Source: Balanoglossus misakiensis
Lineage: Eukaryota; Hemichordata
Length of the DNA: 64,000 nt
Assembly: GCA_040954595.2 (NCBI GenBank)
Contig: CM082593.2
Span: forward strand, 1,364,001 to 1,428,000
Direction: 5' to 3'
The translations under genes and the position numbers were made by a program. Under the pieces are notes generated by a model. That model was not told where the DNA came from and did no database searches. It saw only the letters and a program-made list of their open reading frames with translations. How positions within the stretch are numbered: position 1 is the stretch's first letter; each line of letters starts with the position of its first letter. This document shows positions 1-13,200 of this stretch, one piece after another.

Positions 1-2399
1 TTGTTAAGTTGATGCAAATCAGAGTTAAATTCTACCATGTGCACAGCGCCATCAACAGGACACAAGATTTTATTCTGGCGGCAGATTCATGTTATCATGT
101 ACAGGATACAATCACAGCTAGATTCGACCCTTCTTCACCCACCTATACATGACAAATGTCAGATGGTATACCAGCAGAGAATTTCGGACAACTGAATGAC
201 AATGCAGTGTACTTTTGAGAGAGGTCGCGGTGACGTCAACACATTTTCTGGCGTCAGGTGGCCTCTAACTACTCGACAATATCAACCTTGAACTCAACGT
301 TAAGTTCATCCCGTGACAATCATCATTTATGACAATGCTGGTAGGCTTCGGTTGCACAAATTTAAGACTGTGACACCATGAAAGCGTACGCACGCACGCT
401 CATCATCATCGACAGGCGAGAAGGGCGAACCACTGTCGGTTCTGTGGCGCCCTCACGCGTGCATGGTGGACGAAGGACAGGGAGCGAATCCAGCTCTAGC
501 TAGCTATTCATGAACTCTAGTATCAATGATTGATAAGCGACTTGAAAGTGCCCACGGCGTGGTTTGTGCATTAAACTGGCCAGTTAGCACGCAATACATT
601 GTACAGCCCAGAGCGAACTATTCACAATCCATCATCAGTCGCTTTTAAAACTCAGCCCTGGTTCGGATAATCCACCGTGACGATCGACAATATGTGATCG
701 TCTCCCTTTTATTTGACCCTCCTTTACCTTTTGTGGGGGAAATGCGTCATAATATTCTAACATGCAAATGACCATTGCCAGAATACCATCAAACATATGC
801 CCTACATCCATATTCGCACGCAAAGTCATAAAAACAGATGGTGGCGTTATGATAGTTGTTGATACGAGGTAAAATCCCATATGGTCTCTTTATTGTTTTG
901 CATCGAATTACTACCAATTCAAAAGAAGTAAATATTTTTAATGGTATCGGATTTATGTTGGGTGGGCTATCTATGCAAAGACAGTGAAAATACTTGAAAA
1001 CACATTTATTTGTTTGTTTCTTTACGTTAAATATGTCTGTTATAATCACACTACCAGATATGCAAATTATTGTATTAATTTATATATCAAAGTTTATCGA
1101 CGAACATGAGGATGAGAAACAAAACCTATTTCTCTTTCGGCCTCAATTCTCACTAGAGAATAAAATAAATTATTACAACTTTCTCTTTAAACATTTAACG
1201 GTCGAAACAAAAACTTTATCACTCCGTACGGTAATTCACAAATATGTAAATAAATGCTGACGTCACACCGCGGAAGGCATTTTACAAAATTACGAATTTC
1301 CGCCGTTGCGGATGCGCACCGGAATACTTGCGCGGGAGACAGGAAAGACCTTCGGTTGTTGTGTTGGTAACGGATACGTGCCATTTGTGTTTTTGTTGAA
1401 TCGGACTGAAGTGCCACTTTCTGTGAGGATGAAAACTAGGAACGCGAAATGAATTTGTTCTGTCCACACTTCTCTCTCGACAAGATTCTATGACGATGTG
1501 AAGTACCTTGGAAATTTATGGGCCAATTCACGGCAAACAAAATGTGCTGGAGAAGAGTGAAATTTATAAAAGAGGCTTTGAAATCAAGAATTACTACTGT
1601 TTCGTCTCTCAAAAGTTGGCTTTTTCCGAATGGCAAAAATCTTTCAGCCTTTTCTCCGTAAACCACAAATATCGATGACGTTGCAATCCACGCGCCCTTC
1701 CATGTCATCAAAAGTTGATAAACTTTCTAAGCGACCCACATCGGTACACGAATTCACCTTGCCCCTAAAACATGGCAATTAATTAAAAAAAATTGATTTA
1801 ATAATATTGGCCTCGGGTTACGGAACTAGAACAAATTTCTCGTTTGTATTTTACGCTACACCTTGCACTCAATTCAATTGATATGGATATATATGCTAGC
1901 CATTTATAGGAAAAGTAATTTACTTTACTTGTTAGAAATAATAACTGACAGTAATAACTTGGTGAATAATAGATCACCGGAAAGTTAATGCCTGCGGATA
2001 TTGATCACAAACGATAAACGAAACTCACACATTTCATAAGGTAATAATCATAATAATACTGGAAGGGAAAACGAGAATCTCTCACGCTTGACGTGGACGT
2101 GCTAAGTGACACCTTGAACATCTTTTCTCAGTGATTTCTCACGAATTACCTCGCGTGTTGAAAGGAAAAAGTATTCCATCATGCCGAAGGAAAGTGTTTC
2201 GATCTTCGAGTCAACCGCGCTTTAATGGCCACTCAACGCACAGGGGTTATTAATCCAGCCATCCGATATTTACGGCAAACAAAATAAAAAACCGCTGACA
2301 TACGTTGCTAATGCACGGGTGAGTACGGATTATGTTTCTGCGCATACAAAGGGAAATAGCAAAAAATGTTTATCGTCAGACGTCGTTGGCTTCCGCGCC
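1..2399. other. Intergenic, no gene seen
   Basis: No open frame here looks like a protein or has convincing splice sites. The stretch is mixed in composition, with a more GC-rich part at roughly 200-480 and AT-rich sequence after 1740. It holds two perfect CRE palindromes (TGACGTCA at 231-238 and 1258-1265). It probably contains distal upstream sequence of the receptor gene at 2552, but nothing else can be assigned. Confidence 0.5.
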
Positions 2400-2407
2400 T
2401 ATAAAAG
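2400..2407 (+). promoter_or_regulatory. TATA box of the GPCR gene
   Basis: TATAAAAG lies about 150 bp before the ATG at 2552, a normal distance for a core promoter with a 5' UTR of roughly 120 nt. No splice acceptor is needed between it and the ATG, which agrees with a single-exon gene. The start site itself is inferred, not seen. Confidence 0.55.
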
Positions 2408-2551
2408 TCCAGGCGAAAGTGCTCCGCTTCAATACGAGCAGCTGTGGTTAATTACTCCGCGTACAAGATCGGACGTCGTTCGCTTGAGAAGACGGCGAAT
2501 TTCGCTCGGAAAAGCTGACATTTTGGGGAAGATAATATAATTTTGGTGAAA

Positions 2552-3793
2552 ATGTCATCTCCGGATCCGCTGGAATTATATTTTAGATCTCTCAATCTTT
2601 CTGATAGCCAGGTCGCGTTTTTACGAGCAAACTGTACGGCTGTCTATCCGCCTGAATTATGTGTTCGAATTGAAGGTTTGTTGGAATTGATCTACGGACC
2701 ATGCCGCTACGTTCCGAAGGGATATTTTCCCGAATTCGGGACCGATTTCGTCGCCGCCATCGTTACATTCTACGTCGTAGTTTTTATACTGACGGTCTTC
2801 GGAAACGTAGTGGTGGTCATCGTTATGTCGAGATTCCGTCGTATGCGCACGGTGACGAACATCTATCTGCTGTCGCTGGCTCTCTCCGATCTCATGATCG
2901 CTCTGTTTTGTATACCGTTCGATGCCTTGTACAGTGTGACGACAAATTGGCCCTTCGGCGAGGCGATGTGTAAGATATCCCGCTTCGTACAGACACTGTC
3001 AGTTTCTACCAGTGTTCTGACCCTAACAGCCATTGCTGCCGATCGCTACATCGCCATTCTGTATCCGCTCAAGGCTAGACTTATCCACACCAACCAAAGA
3101 GCGGCGACAATTTTGGCCGCCGTGTGGGTTTTGTCGGCCGCGATGATGTCTCCACAACTCTTCGTTCTGACCACGAGAAACATCTGCGACCCAGACACAC
3201 TGAACATCTACACAACGTGCGTGGAGGTGTGGGGAAGCGATTCAGTCATCCCTGGTACAGACACGCCAACAGCCATCACCAGCAGTACACACGCGTATTC
3301 CCTCTACCTGCTGTTTGCCTTGTGGGCAATCCCACTATCAGTGATGGCGTTCGCCTACATACGAATCGGACACCGTCTCTGGACGCAGAAGCCAATAGGC
3401 GACGGACTGGGCACCGAAAACACCATCATGAAAAACGAACAGTCGTTGAAACAAAAGAAGAAACTGATCAAGATGTTGATGGTGATTCTGGTGATGTTCG
3501 CTGTTTGCTGGGGCCCCATGTTTCTTTGGAACGTGGTGAGGGATTTCACCTACAATTTTCATCACTTGGCAAGCAAGCACGCCGACTGGACATACAAGGC
3601 GTTTGCGGCGATCCGCCTGGTTGCCTATAGCAACAGCTGCTTCAATCCCATCATTTACCACAAGATGAGCGAAAACTTCAAGAACCACTTCAAGGCAGTG
3701 ATAGGGTGCGTGTGCTGCAAGACGAACAAGATCGACGTCGTCGGAACAACCTTAACTCTGCAGAACAACACAGTAACCGATCCCGCTCCGTAA
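2552..3793 (+). CDS. QRFPR-like: QRFP/RFamide-type neuropeptide receptor, class A GPCR, intronless
   Basis: Rhodopsin-family receptor of 413 aa, predicted to sit in the plasma membrane and bind an amidated peptide, probably of the RFamide type. The ATG at 2552 has A at -3; the open frame extends slightly upstream without an ATG. Visible are N-glycosylation sites near residues 15 and 27, TM1 (about 67-92, Asn85), TM2 (about 105-126, LSLALSD with Asp113), Cys140 before TM3, DRY at 164-166, a partner Cys near 223, TM4 (about 186-207), TM5 (about 250-271), CWGP at 319-322 in TM6, NPIIY at 365-369 in TM7, and a Cys cluster at 386-389 suited to palmitoylation. The run MRTVTNI, the loop RLWTQKPIGDG and the N-terminal NLSDSQ region resemble vertebrate QRFPR rather than NPFF or CCK receptors. 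The whole gene is one exon. The ligand is not known, and related receptor groups (SIFamide/NPFF) remain possible. Confidence 0.85.
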   Translation: MSSPDPLELYFRSLNLSDSQVAFLRANCTAVYPPELCVRIEGLLELIYGPCRYVPKGYFPEFGTDFVAAIVTFYVVVFILTVFGNVVVVIVMSRFRRMRTVTNIYLLSLALSDLMIALFCIPFDALYSVTTNWPFGEAMCKISRFVQTLSVSTSVLTLTAIAADRYIAILYPLKARLIHTNQRAATILAAVWVLSAAMMSPQLFVLTTRNICDPDTLNIYTTCVEVWGSDSVIPGTDTPTAITSSTHAYSLYLLFALWAIPLSVMAFAYIRIGHRLWTQKPIGDGLGTENTIMKNEQSLKQKKKLIKMLMVILVMFAVCWGPMFLWNVVRDFTYNFHHLASKHADWTYKAFAAIRLVAYSNSCFNPIIYHKMSENFKNHFKAVIGCVCCKTNKIDVVGTTLTLQNNTVTDPAP

Positions 3794-6700
3794 AAACAGA
3801 TAATATAATATCTTATATTATCAAATGTTTCATCTACTTTTCCTTAGGGCGACTTGTCTACGCACCAGTGGTCGTAGGTCCACTGTGTGCCATTTTAACT
3901 GAAGTGTATGTACATGTACAACCATTTGCAGTACTGACACATACTACTCTGCTCAGTACAAACTACTGATAAATCTATCTTGTTTCTGTGATTTATTGCG
4001 CATTGAATATATGTTCGTCACATATTTACCAGAATTATTCAAAATGGAATGCAAACACACTCATATACCTCTGTCACTGAAAAGTTGACAAATCGTCGGC
4101 CATGTTGTTATCGAATATAGTCGGACAGGTCCAACGCCGATTGACAACATGGTGGCGACTAACCTCCAGGACAACTTTCTCTTTCACAACTATTTCAACA
4201 GCTACAGGAAATTGGGAATTTGGCGTTATCTTCAAAACCAGAATTTACCTCCCCATAAAAAAACAGGTTTAGCTGTGTGAGTTTTAATGTCCCATTCTAA
4301 GCTTACAAAGTTATCGCACGAAATCATTTATTTATTACTCACTGCTGTGATTTTTCATCGTAGGTACTCACTTCCGCTGAGGGTTCGAGGGCGGGCAGGG
4401 TTGCCGTTAATTCCGAGTGACGTCAGGCAGGCAGGTGTCAATGACCCACGATTCAATCATGGATTTTGACACCTTTTAGGAATTACAATAATTAAAATAT
4501 CCCACATGTGTCATGACCTTTATTTCACAGGTGCATGGCCCATCGCAGGAAAATCCAATCCAATTTGCATGACCCTGTGAGTCAAAAAACGTTCCACGTG
4601 TAAAAATTAGTGATATTTTCCATATCAATCAGTGTGTTCACCGCCCAGAATACAGTCTATTCTCTGAAGTTCTGGTTTAGAATATAGTCATCTACTATGA
4701 CAATAAATTTTATATTGAAACGGCAGTGATCATGATTAATGTATGTGCAATGTGTTGAGCGTGTGGGCCAACGAAATACCACTGTTCGTTTTCCAGAACG
4801 CCCTCGCTACAATAAATCTCAACAAGATTATGACACATGCTGGCTGATAAACTCCGTCCTGTTTTTCGGTAAACTCGGGTCACTACTAATCCTCAAAAGT
4901 AATAAACATCAGTCCAATTCCGTGGATACCTACTGTTATAAATTTTCGTTGTAATCTCTTCTTCAAATTCACGTTTCAACTCCTGATTTACGGGAATATA
5001 TCGACGTACGTGTCGTGAAACTTTAAATGGTTCGAAACATAAGACAAAACAATACTGAGTTACTTACTATTCCTCAACCCAAGTTAGAAATTACTTTTTC
5101 AAACAGACATTACGATACTATGGTGAATTGTAAATGGTGAATCTCTACTTTTGACATTTTTGTCAGAACATATACAATAAGCTAACTTAATCCAACGCAG
5201 TCTGTTACCTAAATCATGCGGTGTATGACTTGCATATTGATATTGATAACAATTGTCCATGTATATAGTATATACACACTTCGGTTTGATAACGCATGCG
5301 CACCAGCCCAACGGTTACCATGGTGGCTTTTCCCAACCAACGATTTCATCACGAAATCAACATCCAACAAAGTGACCAATGTGACCTCAATATGTCAATA
5401 TTAAACTGACTAAATAACAAGTCTCCTTTCAGAGGATTCACAATATTCACCTCATGGTGAATAGAACGCATTTAGCTCTTGGTAACATTCTGGAAAGTGT
5501 CACATTAATTTATCTATCTATATGTACTATTTATACAGCTCAGGTTTGTTAAAAGATGTAGAACGTGGAAGGGTATTTCTGTCAGCATATATTATAAAAC
5601 AATATTGATATCTATTTCATATTTTAATATTTTTCTGATGTGTGTAATCCAATATTCATTCGGAAATATGGAGAATGTTTATCACAAAAAAATGGCATAG
5701 AATCAGCTGCGGTTTTATACACTGATCAAGTTACTTGCATCAACGTACAATTCTGGCGATAGTAAGAGACATCTATGTATATACCATATATTTCAAGTTA
5801 ACTCTACCGTAAACTTCTTTTTTTATTTTGTGATATATGATCTTTCTTTTGTCTCACGGTGAATTTCACAGCATTGTCGTTTGTAGGATAAGTAATTGTT
5901 ACGATAAACACGTTTTGTAATAAAGTCTTTTGTTATGACAGATATGGTCTCTATGGAAACGAGTAATAGTAAAAATAGATGACATTTTGACGTCACTGAG
6001 TATAATTAAGGATACCCACGTGATCACTACACTTTATTATTCTGAAGTCATATCATTAACAATGTTATTAACTGAGTAAACTTTTATTATCATTCCTCAA
6101 ACAGTTGCCATGGAAAAGACGTAATTAATGAATATAATGTTTTTCCATTACATTAATTGAATAACTAATTACTACTTCAATGCATGATAATATTTACTTC
6201 TTTATCGTACCAGCGATGTAACCATTTTGAGAAAAAAAAATATTTCTATGTTCTAAATGGGAGAGCTGTAGTTTTGTTATTGAAAAATAGCGTCTTATTT
6301 TCTATTGCAGACAACAAATCCGAAGATTTAATCTTGGGATGCCATTTGTTTACATACACAATCTTTTGCTAGACTTTGTGCAGATACTTAGTTGTTTTCA
6401 CAGAACAGAAATGTTTCGTTGGAATAAAATATGTACAAAATGGATTACATATTCCGTATTCCTGACCTAAATATTATTTTTGTCTGTTGTTTGTAAGAGT
6501 TCCAGAATACAGCGTCCTGTAATATATGTTAATGGAATATAATTAAAGTTAAACGGCCATGACTTTGACTTATGATGTGTGATATTTCAAAGAAGGTCTG
6601 ATCATGGAGACATGCGTGTGCATTAGGGCAGTGTACCCCTTGGGGCAAATGTGCTCAACACGAGACGTTTAAGAAGGAAATTGGCAATCGACGCATGTGG

Positions 6701-9700
6701 TGTGACGCGGGGAAGTTTACCTCTAGGAAGAGACACAAATCATGGTTCGTTGTAAAATGCATCGCTTTCGAATCGTGTAACTCGCGTTAACTCGATTCAA
6801 TTCAACTCGTGACTGGAATGTAGTAAGTGGGGTATTCCGAACGCACAGTCTCAGATCGAGAATTAATGGCTATCAAACATATGCTGTGAAAGAGATATAG
6901 ATAAAGCGTGATTCGACGCCCGTGTGTCTGGTATATCAAAGAGCAAAATAAACTCTAATCTTGCCTAGTGCACGACCACTACAATTCTAAAGAGAACAGA
7001 TTTACAAATTTAGTCCCCAGGATTATTAGAAACGAAGCCTAAACAATTTTCAAAGGATCGCAATGACTTTAAAAAAATATTACATTGCAATTCTTTCGCT
7101 GCCTGTTTTATCACACATTTCTGTACAATGCAGGAAATGCCCAAATGGGGATAAAATTAAAATAAATCATGTCTGAAATCTGCGTAATGGAATCGAAGAT
7201 GCAATCTCTTGAATTATTGGTAACCCCATACTATGACATTTTCGATAAAATTGGTAGAAAATGAAACTTCGTCGTTTCTGCCATGGTATCTCTCCCTGCG
7301 TGGAATGTAAGACTAACAACATAGAGCTTCCGTTTGTATCTGATCGTAGTATGCGCGGTGCTTCGTTTTATTTGACAAAGAACATATGACACAGACCAGT
7401 TTTTAAGCTCCCTAAATAATATTAAATTCTAGAGTAGTGAATAAAACATCGCTTATGCGCGAAAATAAACAAGAGAATTAAGTGTATTCAAGCGTGATAA
7501 GCACTTGCCGCTACACAGAAATTCTTATCCGTGCTCACTACTACGAACCCGACACATCCAAATGGCAGATTAAGCTTTTCGTATAATTATTCAAATTTCA
7601 AGCCTCAATCTTCTGAAATAACCACTTCAACAGGCATAATTTCAACAGAGGATTCAAATAAGTGTCGATATAGAATTTGTGTAAGCGTACATTAAATATC
7701 ATTGCGGATATTACAATTCTGAATCAGCTGATAATGATAGAACGAATTTTTTATCACTCCTTGGGGAATAAATATAGATACTGACCTAGTTTTCAGGACT
7801 CTGCCTAACACACATACACATCTAATGTGATATTTATTGGCCAGAAGAAATTCTAAAACGACCACAGACCATAAACTTTCAAATATCAAACTTCGTTCGG
7901 ACGCTTAGTATCAAAATCTCATAAGAATGTCATTTCGGTTGACTTACATTTTTAATAACGATACGTTATAATTATAAAATAAGTATATGAAGGCAGCCTG
8001 ACCAATGTTCGGGTATTCATTGGGTGGAATTCAATGTTTTCTTCGATAAGAAATATGGTGTTGAAAAAAATCGTGCATGTAACATGTCACGACATTAATT
8101 AATCTAGCTTGGCATCGCCGAACACATAGGAGAAATTAATTCACATATTGAATCACCAACCATTTAATTTACGGCACATAATCATAACGACCGCTATAAT
8201 CAACATCATCTTCTAAACGACACAACTGATGAATCATTTTTATGAGTAAGCGCCTAAACTTGGCGTAAATTACTGGTACGTAGATTAACAATTTTCTGAT
8301 TTGAAGTATTCAACCCACATTCGCCATCAAAAGGAATCGAACTGAACGAATAATTCGTTTAGATTTGACACCACGCTTGCCGGCTTTTTATATCTGATCT
8401 CTGCATTAATCAGAGTTTGACATATGCTTAATAGCCCGCGTATAGTTTGCCATTTTATGGAGAATGTGCTCCGGGCCAGAGTTGCTAATGACGCTTCATT
8501 GGGGTGTTGACCTTACTTAACTTTCACTGAAAAGCGGAATGTCTCCACAAATCACCTGATTTACGTCACATGACATGCATACATATATGTGAATGCAAAT
8601 TTTCTATGTAATTGCGTTCGGCGTCAATATTTTGAAGTCCACAGTGATTCGGTGCTGTGGGTTTAAAGACACCGTCACATTTGACGCACTGAGCCGTTAC
8701 GCATCACTTCACAAATTTTCAGGCTAGCATTTCTGCAGGTGTATGCGTCTATTCAAACACATATACCATTTCAGTGATGACACAGGTATTGTAAAACACA
8801 TTTACATATATATAGAAAATCCTAATCGGTTTAGGATTGCGCAAACAATTACATATTGTGATTGGAAATTGAGAATTCTTCTGAGGGGTCATGTTATCGG
8901 TAAACACTCTTCACAATTTCAAATGAAATGATCTCATCTTTGGTTTTAATTATTTTTCAGAAAGCAGCGTTAAATTTGTTGACAGAAGAATTACCGGATG
9001 CGCCTCTTCAGAGAATTCTATCACAACTGGAAGTGTAATTTATGTGATGGTAGCAGATAACATTGACGGGCAGACAACTCCTTAAAACATGACCTCAAAA
9101 AGGTGAAAAGATGCATTTGTTTCCCCAACACTGCAGTCACGTATATATTCAGTTTCATGTTATTGAAAACCATGTTTGACACTGGTTCAATAAATGAGAG
9201 CTTGATTGGAAATATGAAGATCATTCATGAATACCATATGATCGAAGTGTGGCATATGGCACTGTGATTATTGACATTGTTATTCAAATAGGGTGATAGC
9301 GCACATGTACAAAATTATTTTCAGGGTGTTTTTGTCATAAGCTCAGACGATTGACGCTATACATATTGGAACGAAATGAATTTCTGCTCGTGTATTTGAA
9401 GACAATAAAAACAACAGAATGTGATAATCGCTTTGCGTCGTTGCTGGCGCTATCACATGAAACCACCTGTTTGAATGTGTGGCCTTGTCTTTGCCCTGGT
9501 TGCAAACTGCACACTACAGAGAAAGTTTGCGCTAAACTTGTAAAAAAGGGACTATCTATCTATCTGTCTGCCTGTCTATTTTAGTATTTACTGACTGAGT
9601 GAATGAGTGACTAATTGACTGACTTATCAAATCAAGAAATTTAACATTCAGCAAAGAACAGGAAACATAACTTCTGTTGGGTCGTGCGCAATTAGGTTAA

Positions 9701-10128
9701 GACCACAGACTGTGGTTAAGACAGAAACAGCCCTAAAAGCGAAACATGTAGTCCACTATTGTCGCTTGGTACAGGGTTGGGATATTGTTTATCACACCTG
9801 ATGCTGGGTTCTGTTTGTAGTCAGCTAACTGTAAACTTTGGATGATTACTGGGGCCGACTCATGCCATGGTTACCGTGAGACTTCACGACGCAATCCGTA
9901 TTTGATTATTTTGGAATGTTCTATCAAAAACGACACGCACTGTACAAGTCATATAGCTGTGCAAATGTTTCAGAGCGTAACTCGGAGGTGGAAAATACTT
10001 GTATCGAAAATAAATAAGTAGTGGGGTTCATTGTGGCGTGGCGTGTATGCCTACACTGTTTATGACAGAGTGCAACAGTGTCTGAATGGCCGCCAAGCCA
10101 GCTCATTTGCAATTCAATAAGGGCAGGC
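3794..10128. other. Gene-poor AT-rich intergenic region
   Basis: The receptor 3' UTR should occupy the first few hundred bases, though no clear AATAAA is close. The rest, about 6 kb, is AT-rich with no frame that reads as a conserved protein. It holds a short imperfect hairpin at 4101-4153 (arms CCATGTTGT / ACAACATGG), CRE palindromes at 4418-4425 and 5988-5995, and one isolated X-box-like match at 5947-5960 that is expected by chance. Confidence 0.45.
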
Positions 10129-10140
10129 GTTGCTAGTAAC
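10129..10140 (+). promoter_or_regulatory. RFX X-box in the EFCAB6 promoter
   Basis: GTTGCTAGTAAC matches the two half-sites of the RFX X-box (GTTGC and RGYAAC) with a short spacer, 125 bp before the EFCAB6 start codon. RFX factors drive genes of motile cilia, which fits the product. Binding is inferred from sequence only. Confidence 0.55.
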
Positions 10141-10264
10141 GACGGCAATTGTTTGATTACTAAAGCAGGCGGATAGTGGTGGGACTAGCCAGGCGAACAA
10201 GGCCTGTTCGAACACTGACTGCACTGTGCTGTTGACTACTTGGTTTTAATAACCACCGGGAAAC

Positions 10265-13200
10265 ATGTCGCAAGTCGTCGTGCAGCAGCGTCCGTCGACT
10301 CAAATGAGTCAGGCGAAGATCGGGAACTTGCCTGAGATTCCCCACCCGTTGTCTCGACTGGGAAATCCAGACAAACTGAACATTCGCGGACTGTCCAGCC
10401 GAGCGGGTGAGCGGCCATCTTCTAACCCCGCACCACGACCAGCCAGCGAACTCCCGTTCTATACACCGAGACTGTCACGATCTGCTGCCGGGAGAGATGT
10501 CTTACACGAGTCTCTGGATGCCAAGAAAGTGCTGCCGAGAATTCCGGGCCCATTTACCCCGACAATACCCGAAGGCGTGGAAATAACAGTAGGCGATCCG
10601 GCCAAAACTAAGCTACCTGTCTTTGGTAAGTTGTCCTTCCGACATCTTGGCGATGCCAATTTCAATTGTGACCGATCTGTCTTGTAAAGACCAGGACCAA
10701 AACATTGCCAGCACAATATGAGACACGCTTAACAATTTCTTAAACATAACTGACCAGAAATCGTGGGGAAAACTTGCTCTCTCGGTGACTAAAGTCACCT
10801 GATAGTTTCCTGAAATACAGGTGCTCGCTGGAGTAAATCACCATGACAATAGCGAGGAAGAGACATGGAAATTAACAAAGTTCCGTTTCGGTACACCGCA
10901 CATTTATGACGACTAACAACTTAATGTGATTAATAGTATTTAAAGTCTTATCTATTCGTATGAAATCGCATTGAAGTTGTCGAATTGGCACATCTAAGCT
11001 TACTATCTCCGGAGTAAATTAACACTCCTCGTAAAAGACACGCATGATGGTTCAAGTACTTTGAATTTGCCCATGAATTTGAAGTAGGTTTATTACAAGC
11101 AGTTTTTTTGTGTGTGCCGACGCCTGGCCTTCAAAATCATGGAAACACCTGTCAAAGTCAGAATCAAGGCGAACGCATTATCTGACAGCGGGAAAGGGAA
11201 AGAATCTCTGGGCTTTTTTTACTAAACCAATGAGTAAATGTTGACTTTGTGATTACAAGAAGCGACTACTGTTGTCTCACGATTACCCGATTTGCTGCGG
11301 GAAAGCTTAACATACCTCCACTACTGCAAACGTAGCTTGTAAATTGAGAAGGGTTTTGAAATGTTCGAGTTCACCACCAAGATGGAGACAAGGAGGTGTT
11401 TGGGGGTCAAACCCGAAAAGGGTTATGAAGTAAATATCTGCCTCTCGGAGGTCAGAGTTCGCGGGAGTTTTGGGTTGAGAGTTACGTGTGGTTGCTATTG
11501 TGTACGGCGTGTCAACTGAGCGACAAAAATGGCAACTGGAAGGTGTATAGACAATCAGAAATCTCGACGATAGGGTCACTTCTGTTAAAAGGGAGGGTCT
11601 TTTATGTTCTGAAACACGACAGACTAGAGACGCGAGAATTTCATCGGGGTTAAATCGACTGATTAATCCGAAAATCGCCAGGGTGGTGGAGGCATGTCCT
11701 AAATCAAACAAGGCGGATGTACTTTGGTCGTTACGTCGTCTGCAGCCAATTTGCAGCATTGTTTAGTGATCACGACCATAATGACCCACAAATAACACTC
11801 TTGGTCGGCTCAGTGAAGTATATTAGTTATTTCCCACGCGACACAGACAGCCAATGTTTCTCTATGCTTTCATATAGGAAGCGAGACACCTCCATATTGT
11901 ATTCCACATGGGTATTTCAGATAATCAACACGGTCTTTAGCACTTTGTCATCAAGTGAACTGACTGCTTCCCTGGCAATTGTATTCTAAACATAAACCCA
12001 AATCTTTTGAAACAGCAATTCAAAGCTGTTTCAAATTCAAATGAACTAAGAACGTGTTTGTAGCGACCCAATTCTTATTGACAGACCAAGTTTCGCTAGC
12101 GGCCCTATTTACCACAAACTAACTGTCCAAAGCAGACCAACCATGATTTCCTCACATTAGAAGACCCAACGTCCAAAAAGTTCGGGAAAAGTGCATTTAT
12201 AAATTCACAGCATGCATAATTCATCTGAATATCTAGGAGACAGATTCCTCCTCATGTCTATTCATGGATGTCCATTCATTGCCAGTACATGACAGTCGTT
12301 TTGTTTATTTTGTGTTGACGTTTACGGGTGTTGCATAACCGGACAAAGGCGAGTTGACTACCGATCGATTTCCCGTCGTCGGGGACTCTAAAACTGACAA
12401 CAAACTAGTTTTCAAACTATGTCAACTTCGTTTCATTTTTTACCCACAGCCAGTAGAACTACACGCGAAAGCACCGTGAAATGCATTATTGAAACTCAGA
12501 AAGACATTATCACATGATACCGTGTATTCGGCGCCGCATATTGTATTTTAAAGGCACATTTTATCATTTATTTACATATGGACGCTATTAAATGATTGAC
12601 CCTCCTTCAGATATCACACAGATATCGAAAAGTGATAGAGTTGAGATAATAATAATCTTGAGATCAACTTCATCAATTTAATGTTCATTCCGTCATTAAA
12701 CTAGTTTCGGTCATTTATTCTACACCTCCAGACATTTATTGATCTTTTCAGATCACCGACTTGGACCTCTGATCATAAATTATCACAATCTAACTTGACA
12801 AGAGCAAATGAAATTATTCTAGAATACAATCGCTGTAGACCTCTGACCTCATATCGCGAGCATGAAACTAGTTCACCCTTAATAAGCTCGAAAGGTATAT
12901 TATAGTTTTCAACAAGTTTAGCTGCCTATCAGAACTAAAGATTTGTCTTATCACGGTGTAAGCATGGAGCTAGCTCCATGGTGCAAGTATGATCATGGGG
13001 GGGGGGGGGGGTTAAACATCTCATGCGCAAAGAAACATACAGCTCGCGCAGGTGGTGTTATCCATTTCGTCATAGATAACAAGCTATTGCAGACACTTAC
13101 CGTAATCATCGGTGGTTACGTCACGAGCAAGTTTACACACAATCACGCAGAATATGTACATTCTTTCCTACCTGGATATCATGGCCATCTCTCTCCCTTC

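Noticed and set aside
2319-2540. 73-codon frame just before the GPCR
   Set aside because: It has no ATG at its start, overlaps the TATA box and predicted 5' UTR, and shows no protein features.
3124-3688. Frames of 116 and 168 codons overlapping the GPCR
   Set aside because: Shadows of the receptor coding sequence in other frames.
4101-4153. Imperfect hairpin with arms CCATGTTGT / ACAACATGG
   Set aside because: Nine paired bases with a long loop can occur by chance; no flanking duplication was found.
5947-5960. Full 14-base X-box match in intergenic DNA
   Set aside because: Isolated, far from any ciliary gene start, and one or two such matches are expected by chance in 64 kb.
11307-11759. 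150-codon minus-strand frame in EFCAB6 intron 1
   Set aside because: No recognisable domain, no conserved-looking pattern and no supporting splice or poly(A) signals; compatible with a chance frame.
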